A stretch of DNA of 42,372 bases. It comes from Gemmatimonadota bacterium (GTDB taxonomy: Bacteria > Latescibacterota > UBA2968 > UBA8231). The translations under genes and the position numbers were made by a program. The stretch spans positions 1 through 42,372 of the forward strand of contig JABHDC010000046.1 in the NCBI GenBank assembly GCA_018673255.1, in the 5' to 3' direction. A model generated the notes under the pieces. It was not told the origin of the DNA, did no database searches, and saw nothing but the letters and a program-made list of their open reading frames with translations. Of the stretch, positions 7,497-16,123 are shown piece after piece. The stretch's first letter is position 1, and each line of letters starts with the position of its first letter.

Positions 7497-9503
7497 CTAC
7501 GAACCTGTCCGCGGCCCAACCGTCGACAGGTCGAAGGGTTCGAAGCCCAGTCCCAATGCCGGTGATCGACGCTTCAGTGTGAAGTCCCGCTTCGCCGCGT
7601 TGGTGAAGAGGGGGTCCGTCAGAAGTGAATGCCGATCACGACCCGCAGCGCGCCACGCCGACCAGCTCATGCCGCCGAAGTCCATCCGCTTGCCACGCAG
7701 ATCGTGGTAGATATTGTGGTCCGCTTCGACCCGCACCTGCTCGATCGCCCCACCACCCGGTGGCGTCAGCAACTGCCCCGAGTCAAAGAGCACGATATTG
7801 CGATGGAAGTGGCACGACGTGTGCGCCTCGGGACAGCTCACCTGCATCTGCCCATCGGTGCCGAAGGCGAAGATGTTGTTCACCACCATATTGTCCCGGC
7901 CATAGTGCTGATGGAAGAGGGCTCGATTGCAGTCGTGGACCAGATTCTTCTCGACCAGCAGATCGCTGCAGCCTTCGTCCGGATAGATCCCCCAGCCACC
8001 GTAGGTCCGTGACTTCACATCGTGAATGTGATTGTAGCGCAGACGCGAGCCCTGCTGTGGACCCAGGACGTAGATCCCCCCCATATCCGACAGATAGCCG
8101 GCACCGATGTCGTGGATGTGATTGTACTCCACGATGTTGCCCTGGTTCCCGACAAGGTCATAACCCCAGTGCCAGCCGAGGGAGATTCCCGTGTAGCGCA
8201 CGTCGTGAATGTGGTTGTGGAGAATCCGATTCGCACCCGAATTACCGACCAATACACCCACGGCAGAATAGAAGATCCGGCCGCAACCGGCGATCTCGCA
8301 GTCACTGACCGTCGTGCGCTGTGTGCCGTGCCAGGCTTTGACGCCACCGCCACCCAGATCGATGAAGCGACAGTCGTAGAATCCATTGTCCCGACTGCCC
8401 TCCAACAATTCCGCACCCCAGTTGCCGATGTGGGAGAACTCACACTGATGGAAGCGAACACGTTCGGCATCGATCAGTTGCACCGCTGCCGGCACCATGC
8501 GTGCCGCCTGTTCGCATCCTGACAAGGGTGCCTCATACGACCACTCTGTATGGGAGAAGCGGATGCCTTCGAAGCGGATGTATTCGGCCACTCGTTTCTT
8601 GGCCGCTTCTCCCTTGATGATCAACAGGTGGGGGAGGATCGGCACCTCGATCCGTGCATCCTTCAGACGCTCGCCTGGCAATGGCAGATAGGTCAATCGA
8701 CCGGCGCCGCGATCCAGATACCATTCGCCCGGTGTATCGAGGGCCTCTGCGACATTCTCCAGAAACCACGCAGAGCCGCTATTCGGGTCAGCACTCAGAC
8801 CACTCGTGCTGAAGCGGTCGAAGATCGCCAGCCTCTTCTTCTCATCCAGTTCCTTGAGCCACAGGCGCGACTCGATCCACACCTGCAGCAGCACCAGTTC
8901 TACATCCTGCAGACGATGCCATGCCTGCAGGTCTCCTGCGTGGTAGTGGAAGCGGTCGTTGTAGCCACGCTTCCAGCTGTCAGCCTCCGGACCCGGTGCC
9001 AGGCTCTGGATCGAATGGAAGCCCTGCCGCGGCCATCGCGGCCGTGACCGACGTTCATCATTCACGAAGAGCTGTCGGAATCCCAGCTTGCCCTGTTGCA
9101 CGGCTGGCAGATCGACGACCCAGGCGCGGTGACCGGCATGTTCTGTCTCACGGAATCCGGTGATCTGGACACCACCACTCACGATCGGTTTCTCATCCTT
9201 GTAGGCGCTCAACACCATGGGGCGCTCTTCCCCGATCCGAGCCTGCCCCCGCGCCTTGTCCGGCCCCATCCCGCTGTCGCGGTGGTCCAGTTCCAGCGGC
9301 TTCTTCAGACGATGCGTACCGCCGCGCAGCAGAATCCGCACGGGCGTGTCCGGTGATTCGCGCCGCAGTGTGCGGGCCAGGCGAATGGCCTTGGGAATCG
9401 TCGCCAACGGGCCGTCAGTGCCATCCCGGTTCGCGCCGGCTCGGAGCCCCGACCAGCGGTCGTCGCCCTTGAGGGATACGTAGATGTCTTGTGTCGATGC
9501 CAT
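7497..9503 (-). CDS. Right-handed parallel beta-helix repeat protein (pectate-lyase-like fold)
   Basis: 668 residues from the ATG at 9503, chosen because AGGAG lies 6 bases upstream; the frame stays open 60 bases further but without a binding site. The N-terminal IYVSLKGDD with a later ILLRGGTHRL is the usual opening of pectate-lyase-like beta-helices. Residues of about 360-560 hold repeated short strands of the PbH1 type (RILHNHIHDVRYTGISLG, VEYNHIHDIGAG, LRYNHIHDVKSR). The repeated N-H-I-H-D motif marks successive helix turns. Such proteins bind or cleave polysaccharides. No signal peptide is apparent at this start. Divergent from the mannosidase, sharing its 200-base promoter region. Confidence 0.85.
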   Translation of the reverse strand: MASTQDIYVSLKGDDRWSGLRAGANRDGTDGPLATIPKAIRLARTLRRESPDTPVRILLRGGTHRLKKPLELDHRDSGMGPDKARGQARIGEERPMVLSAYKDEKPIVSGGVQITGFRETEHAGHRAWVVDLPAVQQGKLGFRQLFVNDERRSRPRWPRQGFHSIQSLAPGPEADSWKRGYNDRFHYHAGDLQAWHRLQDVELVLLQVWIESRLWLKELDEKKRLAIFDRFSTSGLSADPNSGSAWFLENVAEALDTPGEWYLDRGAGRLTYLPLPGERLKDARIEVPILPHLLIIKGEAAKKRVAEYIRFEGIRFSHTEWSYEAPLSGCEQAARMVPAAVQLIDAERVRFHQCEFSHIGNWGAELLEGSRDNGFYDCRFIDLGGGGVKAWHGTQRTTVSDCEIAGCGRIFYSAVGVLVGNSGANRILHNHIHDVRYTGISLGWHWGYDLVGNQGNIVEYNHIHDIGAGYLSDMGGIYVLGPQQGSRLRYNHIHDVKSRTYGGWGIYPDEGCSDLLVEKNLVHDCNRALFHQHYGRDNMVVNNIFAFGTDGQMQVSCPEAHTSCHFHRNIVLFDSGQLLTPPGGGAIEQVRVEADHNIYHDLRGKRMDFGGMSWSAWRAAGRDRHSLLTDPLFTNAAKRDFTLKRRSPALGLGFEPFDLSTVGPRTGS

Positions 9504-9601
9504 GATGTCTCCTGTGGGGGATTCTCTATGACGTACCCACCAGGACCACCGCCCGCATGTCAACGCATGGCGACGACGTGCACGAGATGGGGCAATCTGT
9601 G

Positions 9602-9607
9602 TAGACT
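9602..9607 (+). promoter_or_regulatory. Candidate -10 element (TAGACT) upstream of the mannosidase gene
   Basis: The 200-base gap 9504-9703 separates divergent genes. TAGACT at 9602-9607 would give a leader of roughly 90 nt for the mannosidase. Two direct copies of GCCCGGC follow (9622-9628, 9635-9641; 13-base period), which could form an operator. No clear -35 element. Confidence 0.3.
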
Positions 9608-9703
9608 TCTATTGAACCGTTGCCCGGCGATGTCGCCCGGCAGATTCGACACCGCCGATCACCATGATATCTCAACGATCACTCCTCGACGCCACGGCCT
9701 ATC

Positions 9704-12325
9704 ATGAGCAAAAAACGTTTCCATCTCGTCTGTAACGCCCACCTCGATCCCGTCTGGCTCTGGCATTGGGAAGACGGGCTGACCGAGGCGCTTTCCACGT
9801 ATCGAGTCGCCGCTGATTTCTGTGACCGGTATCCCGACTTCGTCTTCAACCACAACGAAGTGCTGTTGTATCGCTGGGCCCAGGAATATGAACCCCAGCT
9901 GTTCAAGCGCATCCAGAAGCATGTGGCCGCCGGCCGCTGGGAGATCTCCGGGGGCGCCTACATCCAGCCGGACGTCAACAATGCATCCGGCGAGAGTCAC
10001 ATCCGCCAGTTCCTGCTAGGGCGGACCTATTTCGAGGAAGCCTTCAATCGATATCCGCGCACGGCCTACAACTTCGATCCCTTTGGCCATGGCGAAGGAT
10101 TCCCGCAGATCCTGGCCGGTTGCGGTATGGAACGGTACGTCTTCTGTCGACCTGACTATGGCACCTACGAACTGCCGGTCGGTCCCTTCACGTGGCGCGA
10201 TCGTTCGGGCCACTCCGTCATCGCCCGCCGGTCCGACGATCACTACCTGACCAATGGCGATTTCGCCGGTCGCGCCAAGACCCACTTGCCGCACTACGAC
10301 ACCGAACCGGTCTCGATGATCCTGTGGGGAATCGGCAACCATGGTGGTGGTCCCTCGCACGACGAATACGCCCAGATCAAGGCATATGCGAAGGCGCATC
10401 CCGAATACGAATTCGTCGACAGCACCATCGATGCCTTCTTCGACGATGTCCTCAAGCATCTGCCCACGCTGCCCGAAGTGCAGGGCGAAATTCAGAATTC
10501 CTTCCCCGGCTGCTACACCTCGATGAGCCGCGTGAAGCGCGGCCACCGTGAGGCTGAGTCCCTCATGGCCTCGACGGAACGCCTGGCATCCCTGGCCTGG
10601 TGGTGGGATACGTCACCCTATCCGGCAAAGGAGTTGGAGATCGCCTGGCGCGACATCCTCTTCGCCGAGTTCCACGACATCCTGCCAGGATCCGGCGTGC
10701 CATCCGTCGAGCGGGACAGTGTGCAGATGCTCTCCCACGCCAAAGAGATCATGCGTCGCCAACGCATGCGTTCACTCCACAGCCTCATCAGCTCCGACTC
10801 CCAAGGGGCCGACCTGGAGGTGCCGATCTTCGTCGCCAATCCCCACAGTTTCCGGGTCAAGGAGCAGGTGGAATTCGAGGTGCAGGTGAATAACAATGCC
10901 TCGGCGATCAGCAATCCCGAGATCCGGCTGCGCCACAATGGCCGCGATATCGTCTGCCAGCGTCTGCGGGCCGAAGCCAACTGCGCCGGCAACTGGCGTG
11001 TGCGCCTGGCGGCCCATGTCGATCTGGCCCCCTGGGAGATCCTGCGATTCGACGAGTATTACACCAATGACAAGGGCCGCAAGCAGAAATTGCCCGCAGT
11101 CAGTCCACGGTCGCTGTCGTTCAAAACAAAGAGCTTCGACCTGAAGATCAATCCGCGTACCGGGCTGATCGACCACCTGTCGCTGGCCGGGAGCCGCAAG
11201 TCACTGGTGGGCCCCAGTGCCTTCGGACCCGCCTACTGGGCCGACCTGGATCACAGCTGGACCAGTGGCAGCCCCCAGCAGGCCAAGACCCAGTCCGTCG
11301 GTGCCGTATCGCCGCCCTGGGATCGCGCCCCCTCTGAGCGCTTCCGCCTGGCCACCGCAGAACAGGCAGCACGTCTGTCACCACCACCAGCCGACAAATG
11401 GCTGGGCGGGCCAGGCAAACGCACCGTGGCTCGTCCCCTCAACATCATCGAGCACGGCCCTCTGCGTACCGTCGTGGAGGCGGTGTTGGTCTGTGATCAC
11501 AGTGCCGTCATCCGCCAATACGTCGTGGGCCATGGCGATGGATCGCTGGAAATCCGGGACCGGGTCTTCAACAATCACCGCGACGTCATGTTGAAGCTCA
11601 TGGTGCCCCTGGCCTTCGATGTGGCCGGCAGTTCGAGCGAGACACTGTATGCCGCCGCTGAGCGAAAGCCCACTGCGCGACATGAGGAATGCACGAACCA
11701 GCGCTGGGTCGCCGTCCGAGGTTCACAGGCCAAGGCACCCGTACACCTGGCCATCACCAACACGGGCAGTTTCGGCCACAGTCTCACGGATCGCGACCTC
11801 GGACTCAATGTCCTGCGGGCCCCCTCCTACAGCTCCTTCAACCTTGACCCGAATGACGAGGCCACGAACCAGCGATTTCTGCCGCGGCAGGATCAGGGCG
11901 AACACGAGGTCAGTTACCGGATCCTGGTGGGCAAGCGATTCTCCGAGACCCGCGTCAGTCGAGCCGCGCAGATTCTGAACACGCCACCGGTCTGGCAGGT
12001 CTACTATCCACAGCCGGATCGCGTCGACAAGAAGCGGCGAGCCTCGGTCACCGACACGGTCATCGTCGATGATGCACACGTGCAGGTCGTGGCCCTGAAG
12101 AAGTCGCAGAAGGGCAATGCGCTGATCGTGCGACTGCAGAACACGAGCGGCCAATCACGCGATATCAGCGTTCAGGTGAAGCCACATCGGCAGAAGATGC
12201 AGCTCACCGTCGGTGCCTATGGCCTGGCGACGATCGCCGTGAACAAAGGCGGCAAGTCGCTGCGCTGGCGCGAAGTCGACCTGGTGGAACGCCCCGTGCC
12301 GAAGGCTCGTGGCAGTAAGAAGTGA
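9704..12325 (+). CDS. Alpha-mannosidase, glycoside hydrolase family 38
   Basis: 873 residues. GH38 signature residues are present: zinc ligands His13 and Asp15 in NAHLDPVWLW, nucleophile/zinc ligand Asp125 in NFDPFGHG, the GNHGGGPS segment at about 211-218, and zinc ligand His324 in FHDILPGSG. The helical middle domain and the long C-terminal beta-sandwich (about 370-860) complete the family layout. It hydrolyses terminal alpha-mannosyl residues with retention. No signal peptide, so it is probably cytoplasmic and acts on imported oligosaccharides. It opens a plus-strand run of carbohydrate genes ending in a sugar ABC importer. Confidence 0.93.
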   Translation: MSKKRFHLVCNAHLDPVWLWHWEDGLTEALSTYRVAADFCDRYPDFVFNHNEVLLYRWAQEYEPQLFKRIQKHVAAGRWEISGGAYIQPDVNNASGESHIRQFLLGRTYFEEAFNRYPRTAYNFDPFGHGEGFPQILAGCGMERYVFCRPDYGTYELPVGPFTWRDRSGHSVIARRSDDHYLTNGDFAGRAKTHLPHYDTEPVSMILWGIGNHGGGPSHDEYAQIKAYAKAHPEYEFVDSTIDAFFDDVLKHLPTLPEVQGEIQNSFPGCYTSMSRVKRGHREAESLMASTERLASLAWWWDTSPYPAKELEIAWRDILFAEFHDILPGSGVPSVERDSVQMLSHAKEIMRRQRMRSLHSLISSDSQGADLEVPIFVANPHSFRVKEQVEFEVQVNNNASAISNPEIRLRHNGRDIVCQRLRAEANCAGNWRVRLAAHVDLAPWEILRFDEYYTNDKGRKQKLPAVSPRSLSFKTKSFDLKINPRTGLIDHLSLAGSRKSLVGPSAFGPAYWADLDHSWTSGSPQQAKTQSVGAVSPPWDRAPSERFRLATAEQAARLSPPPADKWLGGPGKRTVARPLNIIEHGPLRTVVEAVLVCDHSAVIRQYVVGHGDGSLEIRDRVFNNHRDVMLKLMVPLAFDVAGSSSETLYAAAERKPTARHEECTNQRWVAVRGSQAKAPVHLAITNTGSFGHSLTDRDLGLNVLRAPSYSSFNLDPNDEATNQRFLPRQDQGEHEVSYRILVGKRFSETRVSRAAQILNTPPVWQVYYPQPDRVDKKRRASVTDTVIVDDAHVQVVALKKSQKGNALIVRLQNTSGQSRDISVQVKPHRQKMQLTVGAYGLATIAVNKGGKSLRWREVDLVERPVPKARGSKK

Positions 12326-12402
12326 TGTACGATTCTCGTCTCCGGGCTCCAGCTCGCTGTGGGCCACCGCCATCTGCGTGGCCGCTGAGGAGGCGAACTG
12401 TG

Positions 12403-12408
12403 TAGACT
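12403..12408 (+). promoter_or_regulatory. Candidate -10 element (TAGACT) for the URO-D cluster
   Basis: TAGACT preceded by TGTG, as in the mannosidase promoter region. It would start a leader of about 80 nt carrying the strong hairpin at 12444-12470. No -35 box is evident. Confidence 0.3.
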
Positions 12409-12443
12409 ACCCATGGGATGTGTTGCAGCCATGGAAATGTGTT

Positions 12444-12470
12444 GCGGGCGCCGTGTGATGTGGCGCCCGC
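12444..12470 (+). promoter_or_regulatory. Strong hairpin in the leader of the first URO-D-like gene
   Basis: Perfect 9-bp all-G/C stem (GCGGGCGCC / GGCGCCCGC) with a 9-nt loop, lying between the mannosidase stop and the GTG at 12495. There is no T tract after it, so it may be a factor-dependent terminator of the upstream gene or an RNA structure controlling the downstream one. Confidence 0.5.
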
Positions 12471-12494
12471 GCCAGGGGGAAGAGGGGTGACAAG

Positions 12495-13577
12495 GTGACG
12501 CGACGCGAGAGATTGCAGCGATTGTACCGGGGTGAATCCGTCGATCGACCCGCCGTCTATTCGCGCACCGGATTTCCACGCGATGACCCGACCTACGACC
12601 GCCTCAAGGCCCTGCTTCGGAATCACAGCGAACAGAAGGCCGGCTGGGGCAGCAACCATCTGGAGACCCCCTATCCAACCACGATCGAGAGCGAACCGCA
12701 TTCGCAGGATTGGGACCGCCGCCTGACGACGATCCACACACCCGGCCAGGATCTGACCGCCTCTCACCTGCTCAGCCGGCACGGCCTGCCCGGTCTGCAC
12801 GAGCGTTATTTCATCGATTCGCCAGCCAAGGCCGAGGCGTGGCTGTCATTGCCACTGCCTGAACTCTCAGGTGATGTGGACGGATTCTTCCAGGCCGATG
12901 AAGAGATCGGTGATGCAGGGATCGCTGAGGTGACCCTCGGCTACAATCCGGCAGGCTTCGTCGCCGAGGCTTGCGGCTCGGAAACCTTCGCCATCCTCAG
13001 CCTCACCCACCGAGATCTGGTGCATGCCCTATGCGAACGCGAACAGCAACGTCTGCTGCGTCGCGTCGACTGGCTCCTGGCGCGGAGCGTGGGACCCTTC
13101 TATTCGATCCTGGGCCAGGAATACCTCGTGCCGCCCCTGCACGGTCCGGCGGATTTCGACGAATTCAACGTGTGCTACGATCGCCCGATTCTCGACCGAA
13201 TTCACGAGGCCGGCGGGCGCGTGCACGTGCACTGTCACGGCCCCATCGCTCAGGTCTTCGATGGATTTCTGGCCATGGGTGCCGATGTCCTCCACCCCTT
13301 CGAACCGCCCCCGATGGGAGATATCACCGCCGCCGAGGCCCGTTCCCGTGCCGGGAAGCGTCTCTGCCTGGAGGGCAATCTGCAGATCCATCGGCTCTAC
13401 GAAGCCACGCCCGACGAAATCCGCACCGAAGTGAGTGCCCTGATCGATGACGCCTTTGATGACGGGGGACTCATCGTTTCTACGTCAGCCTCTCCATTCA
13501 TCCGCGGCGAAGGCGAGTCCTGTTTGCCCCAGTACCGAGCGATGGTGGAGACGGTCCTTGGGCAACAGGGCCTGTGA
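12495..13577 (+). CDS. URO-D-fold protein 1 (uroporphyrinogen decarboxylase family-like)
   Basis: 360 residues, GTG start with a GAGGGG binding site 7 bases upstream. It has the TIM-barrel pattern of the URO-D/MtaA/CmuA group: an N-terminal RRERLQRLYRGESVDRP segment, a central strand ending GQEYLVPPLHGP, and a glycine-rich HVHCHGP strand (about residues 240-247) followed by GADVLHPFEPPPMGD, where corrinoid methyltransferases of this fold hold substrate- or metal-binding His and Cys. There is no haem-synthesis context; the neighbours are glycosidases, so porphyrin decarboxylation is unlikely. A methyltransferase or lyase role in sugar catabolism is possible but unproven. Confidence 0.8.
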   Translation: MTRRERLQRLYRGESVDRPAVYSRTGFPRDDPTYDRLKALLRNHSEQKAGWGSNHLETPYPTTIESEPHSQDWDRRLTTIHTPGQDLTASHLLSRHGLPGLHERYFIDSPAKAEAWLSLPLPELSGDVDGFFQADEEIGDAGIAEVTLGYNPAGFVAEACGSETFAILSLTHRDLVHALCEREQQRLLRRVDWLLARSVGPFYSILGQEYLVPPLHGPADFDEFNVCYDRPILDRIHEAGGRVHVHCHGPIAQVFDGFLAMGADVLHPFEPPPMGDITAAEARSRAGKRLCLEGNLQIHRLYEATPDEIRTEVSALIDDAFDDGGLIVSTSASPFIRGEGESCLPQYRAMVETVLGQQGL

Positions 13578-13607
13578 CCGGGCCAAACGATTCGTGAGGA
13601 ATGCGCC

Positions 13608-14714
13608 ATGAGCGGTCTGATATATCGTGAAGATGCGGACGAGGTCCGCGATCGGCTGACCCACTGGTGGACGGGCGGGTCTCTGGGTCGACCACCCCTG
13701 CTGATCACGGTACCCCGCGACAAGCCGTTGCTGGATCTCCCGCCACGGGACGAGCCCGAGGGCTGGGTCACCCACTATTCCACCAGCGACTTCGACTATC
13801 GGCTCCACCTGGCACTCAACGCCTGCAATGGCCAGCACTATCTGGGTGAGGCCATGCCCTGCACGGCACCGGATCTGGGAGCCAACTGTCTGGCTCTGTA
13901 TCTGGGGTGCCGTGGTGTGGAGATGCCGGGCACGGTCTGGTTCGAGCCCTGTATCGACACCCCTGATTCGGCCGTCTTCGACATCGACCCCCACAACGAC
14001 GACTGGGACTTCACGCAGCGCTTGGCGCAGGCACAGCTGCAACAGGGCGGCGAACGCTTCCTCACCAGTTTTCCCGATCTCATCGAGGGACTCGATACAC
14101 TGGCCGCCATGCGCGGCACCCAAGCGCTGCTCGTAGATCTGCTCGAGAGACCCGAATGGGTTGAGGCGAGTCTGACCCGCATCACCGAACTCTACTTCCA
14201 CTACTACGACGCCCTGTATGAGTTGATCAGCGATGAACGCGGTGGGTCCCACTTCTGGGCCTGGGCGCCGGGTCGCATGGCCAAGCTGCAGTGCGACTTC
14301 TCGGCCATGATCTCCCCCGACATGTATCAGCAGTTCATGGTGCCCGTCCTCAATGCCATGTGCCCGCGATTCGATCACTGCATGTATCACTGGGACGGAC
14401 CTGGTGCGGTGGAACACCTCGACGCCATGCTGACGGTGAGCGACCTCGACATGATCCAGTGGACGCCTGGCGCCGGTGCCGAGCCAGTCGCCGATCGAGT
14501 CTGGTGGCCCCTGTACCACCGGATCATCGATGCCGACAAGAAGGTGATCCTCCTCGGTGTGGACGGCCTCGAGGCCGTGGCGCAATTGCAGCGCGAGTTC
14601 GGCCCGCAACTGGAGAAATTCATGCTCGGCATCCATTGTGACAGCCTTCCCGACGCACAGCGACTGCTTTCCCTGGTCGGCGACGAACACCACGCACATG
14701 AGGTCAATGCATGA
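13608..14714 (+). CDS. URO-D-fold protein 2
   Basis: 368 residues; AGGA precedes the ATG by 8 bases. Distantly related to its two neighbours: an N-terminal LTHWWTGGSLGRPPLLITVP segment, central SHFWAWAPGRMAKLQCDFSA and the strand CMYHWDGPGAVEHLD (about residues 257-272), in which His and Asp fall where the fold's active site lies. The C-terminal LGVDGLEAV and LGIHCDSLPDAQRLL complete the barrel. Its stop overlaps the ATG of URO-D protein 3 (ATGA). Function unknown; it was probably formed by duplication with the adjacent genes. Confidence 0.75.
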   Translation: MSGLIYREDADEVRDRLTHWWTGGSLGRPPLLITVPRDKPLLDLPPRDEPEGWVTHYSTSDFDYRLHLALNACNGQHYLGEAMPCTAPDLGANCLALYLGCRGVEMPGTVWFEPCIDTPDSAVFDIDPHNDDWDFTQRLAQAQLQQGGERFLTSFPDLIEGLDTLAAMRGTQALLVDLLERPEWVEASLTRITELYFHYYDALYELISDERGGSHFWAWAPGRMAKLQCDFSAMISPDMYQQFMVPVLNAMCPRFDHCMYHWDGPGAVEHLDAMLTVSDLDMIQWTPGAGAEPVADRVWWPLYHRIIDADKKVILLGVDGLEAVAQLQREFGPQLEKFMLGIHCDSLPDAQRLLSLVGDEHHAHEVNA

Positions 14715-16027
14715 GCACGACTGCACCCATTCTGGCAGCCGATGGCACCAGCGTTCCCGCCGGCGACATCGAGCGACTGCGGCGACTGGCCGCACGCAAA
14801 GCCGAGATCGCTACCGATCCGATCAATCTCGAACGGCGGGAGATGTGGCTGCGTCACGACGCCGGCACCGGTTCTCGCCCGATGGTCCTGGCCGAGATTG
14901 GCGGTGTCCGGGATTGTGCCCGCGCCGTCATCGACACCGACCTGACCTGCGAGCACGACTGGGCCCGGGGACTGGAACGGGGACTGCGCTCACAGATCTA
15001 CCAGTTCGACATATTGCAGGACGATCACGTCGTCGAACCCCGCCAGTGTGTCAGCTGGCAGGCCCGAACCAGTGACTACGGCGTGGAGGTGGTTCAGCAC
15101 CATCCCGACTTCGAGGGCTCATTGGGTGCCCGACGCTGGGATCCCCCGCTGACCGATCTGCCCGCTGATCTGGACCGGCTGCGGCCGCGGACCTTCTCCG
15201 TCGACCGGGCCTCAACCCATGCCGAGGTCGAGCGCCTGGAGGCCGCCATCGGCGACCTGCTCGACATCGAGATTCGTGGTGGTTTCTGGTGGACCCTCGG
15301 CATGACCTGGACGGCGATCGAACTGATCGGTCTGGAAGGGCTCATGCTGGCCATGTACGATGCACCCGCTGCACTGCACGGTCTCATGGGTTTCCTGCGC
15401 GATGATGCCATCGCCTATGCACGCTGGCTCGAAGCCGAGGAGTTGCTCTGCCTCAACAACGAGGACGATTACATCGGTTCCGGTAGCATGGGCTACACCC
15501 ACGAACTGCCAGACAGCAGACACACAGATAGCGGTCACACAGGAGCCGACCACACGGGTCCCGTGCGCACAGTCGATCAGTGGGCCCTGCTGGAATCGCA
15601 GGAGACGGTGGGTGTCAGTCCCGAGCTGTTTGGTGAATTCATCCTGCCCTACCAACTCGACGTGGCCCGCCTCTTCGGCCGCATCTACTACGGCTGTTGT
15701 GAACCGGTCGACAGTCGGATCCATCTGCTCCGCCAATTACCGAATCTGGCGCGCATCTCCGTCTCGCCCTGGGCAGATGAGGCGGCCATGGCCGATGCCT
15801 GTGGCACGCAGATCGTCTACTCTCGGAAACAGAATCCCACCCTCATCAGCACCGAGGTTTTCGACGAGGCTGCCATCCGCGCCGATCTGCTCACCACACT
15901 GGAGACGGCCGCCGACTGCCGCGTGGAGCTCGTCATGAAGGACGTTCACACGCTCTCTGAACAACCCGAACGTCTGCCACGGTGGGTGGCCCTGGCACGA
16001 GAGGCAATCGACACCATCCACGGATAA
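14711..16027 (+). CDS. URO-D-fold protein 3 with a His-Thr repeat loop
   Basis: 438 residues, the longest of the three. The N-terminal third includes LERREMWLRHDAGTGSRPMV; the barrel core includes RGGFWWTLGMTWTAIELIG (about 190-210), the active-site strand FGRIYYGCCEPVD (about 317-329) with a CC pair, and ISVSPWADE. Residues of about 262-278 (ELPDSRHTDSGHTGADHTGP) are a His-Thr-rich insertion encoded by an imperfect repeat at 15520-15560. Such proteins are annotated as 'uroporphyrinogen-III decarboxylase-like'. ATGA overlap with protein 2 indicates co-translation. Reaction unknown. Confidence 0.78.
   Translation: MSTTAPILAADGTSVPAGDIERLRRLAARKAEIATDPINLERREMWLRHDAGTGSRPMVLAEIGGVRDCARAVIDTDLTCEHDWARGLERGLRSQIYQFDILQDDHVVEPRQCVSWQARTSDYGVEVVQHHPDFEGSLGARRWDPPLTDLPADLDRLRPRTFSVDRASTHAEVERLEAAIGDLLDIEIRGGFWWTLGMTWTAIELIGLEGLMLAMYDAPAALHGLMGFLRDDAIAYARWLEAEELLCLNNEDDYIGSGSMGYTHELPDSRHTDSGHTGADHTGPVRTVDQWALLESQETVGVSPELFGEFILPYQLDVARLFGRIYYGCCEPVDSRIHLLRQLPNLARISVSPWADEAAMADACGTQIVYSRKQNPTLISTEVFDEAAIRADLLTTLETAADCRVELVMKDVHTLSEQPERLPRWVALAREAIDTIHG
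15516..15560 (+). repeat. Imperfect short repeat coding (H-T-x-x-x)n
   Basis: CACAC-containing units recur about every 15 bases (CACACAGATAG, CACACAGGAGC, CACACGGGTCC), coding RHTDS-GHTGA-DHTGP. The repeat looks like slippage expansion of a surface loop in URO-D protein 3. Confidence 0.55.
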
Positions 16028-16078
16028 GACCGTCGACAGGGCCGCAACCCATGGCTGTCGTCTCCCCGGTGGATCGAG

Positions 16079-16084
16079 TAGACT
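16079..16084 (+). promoter_or_regulatory. Candidate -10 element (TAGACT) upstream of the GH32-like gene
   Basis: TAGACT lies 39 bases before the ATG, in the 96-base gap after URO-D protein 3. It is the fourth intergenic copy of the hexamer in the window. No -35 box is recognised. Confidence 0.3.
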
Positions 16085-16123
16085 TGGCCGCGACCAACGC
16101 ACCCTCTACCCGGCGGCGGACAG

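Noticed and set aside
9622..9641. GCCCGGC direct repeats as a riboswitch or terminator
   Set aside because: Too short for a riboswitch and no T tract; at most a protein-binding site, noted under the promoter entry.
12325..12405. 26-codon frame starting on the mannosidase stop (TGATG)
   Set aside because: It ends at a TAG far from the next start and runs into the putative promoter, so it is not a coupling relay.
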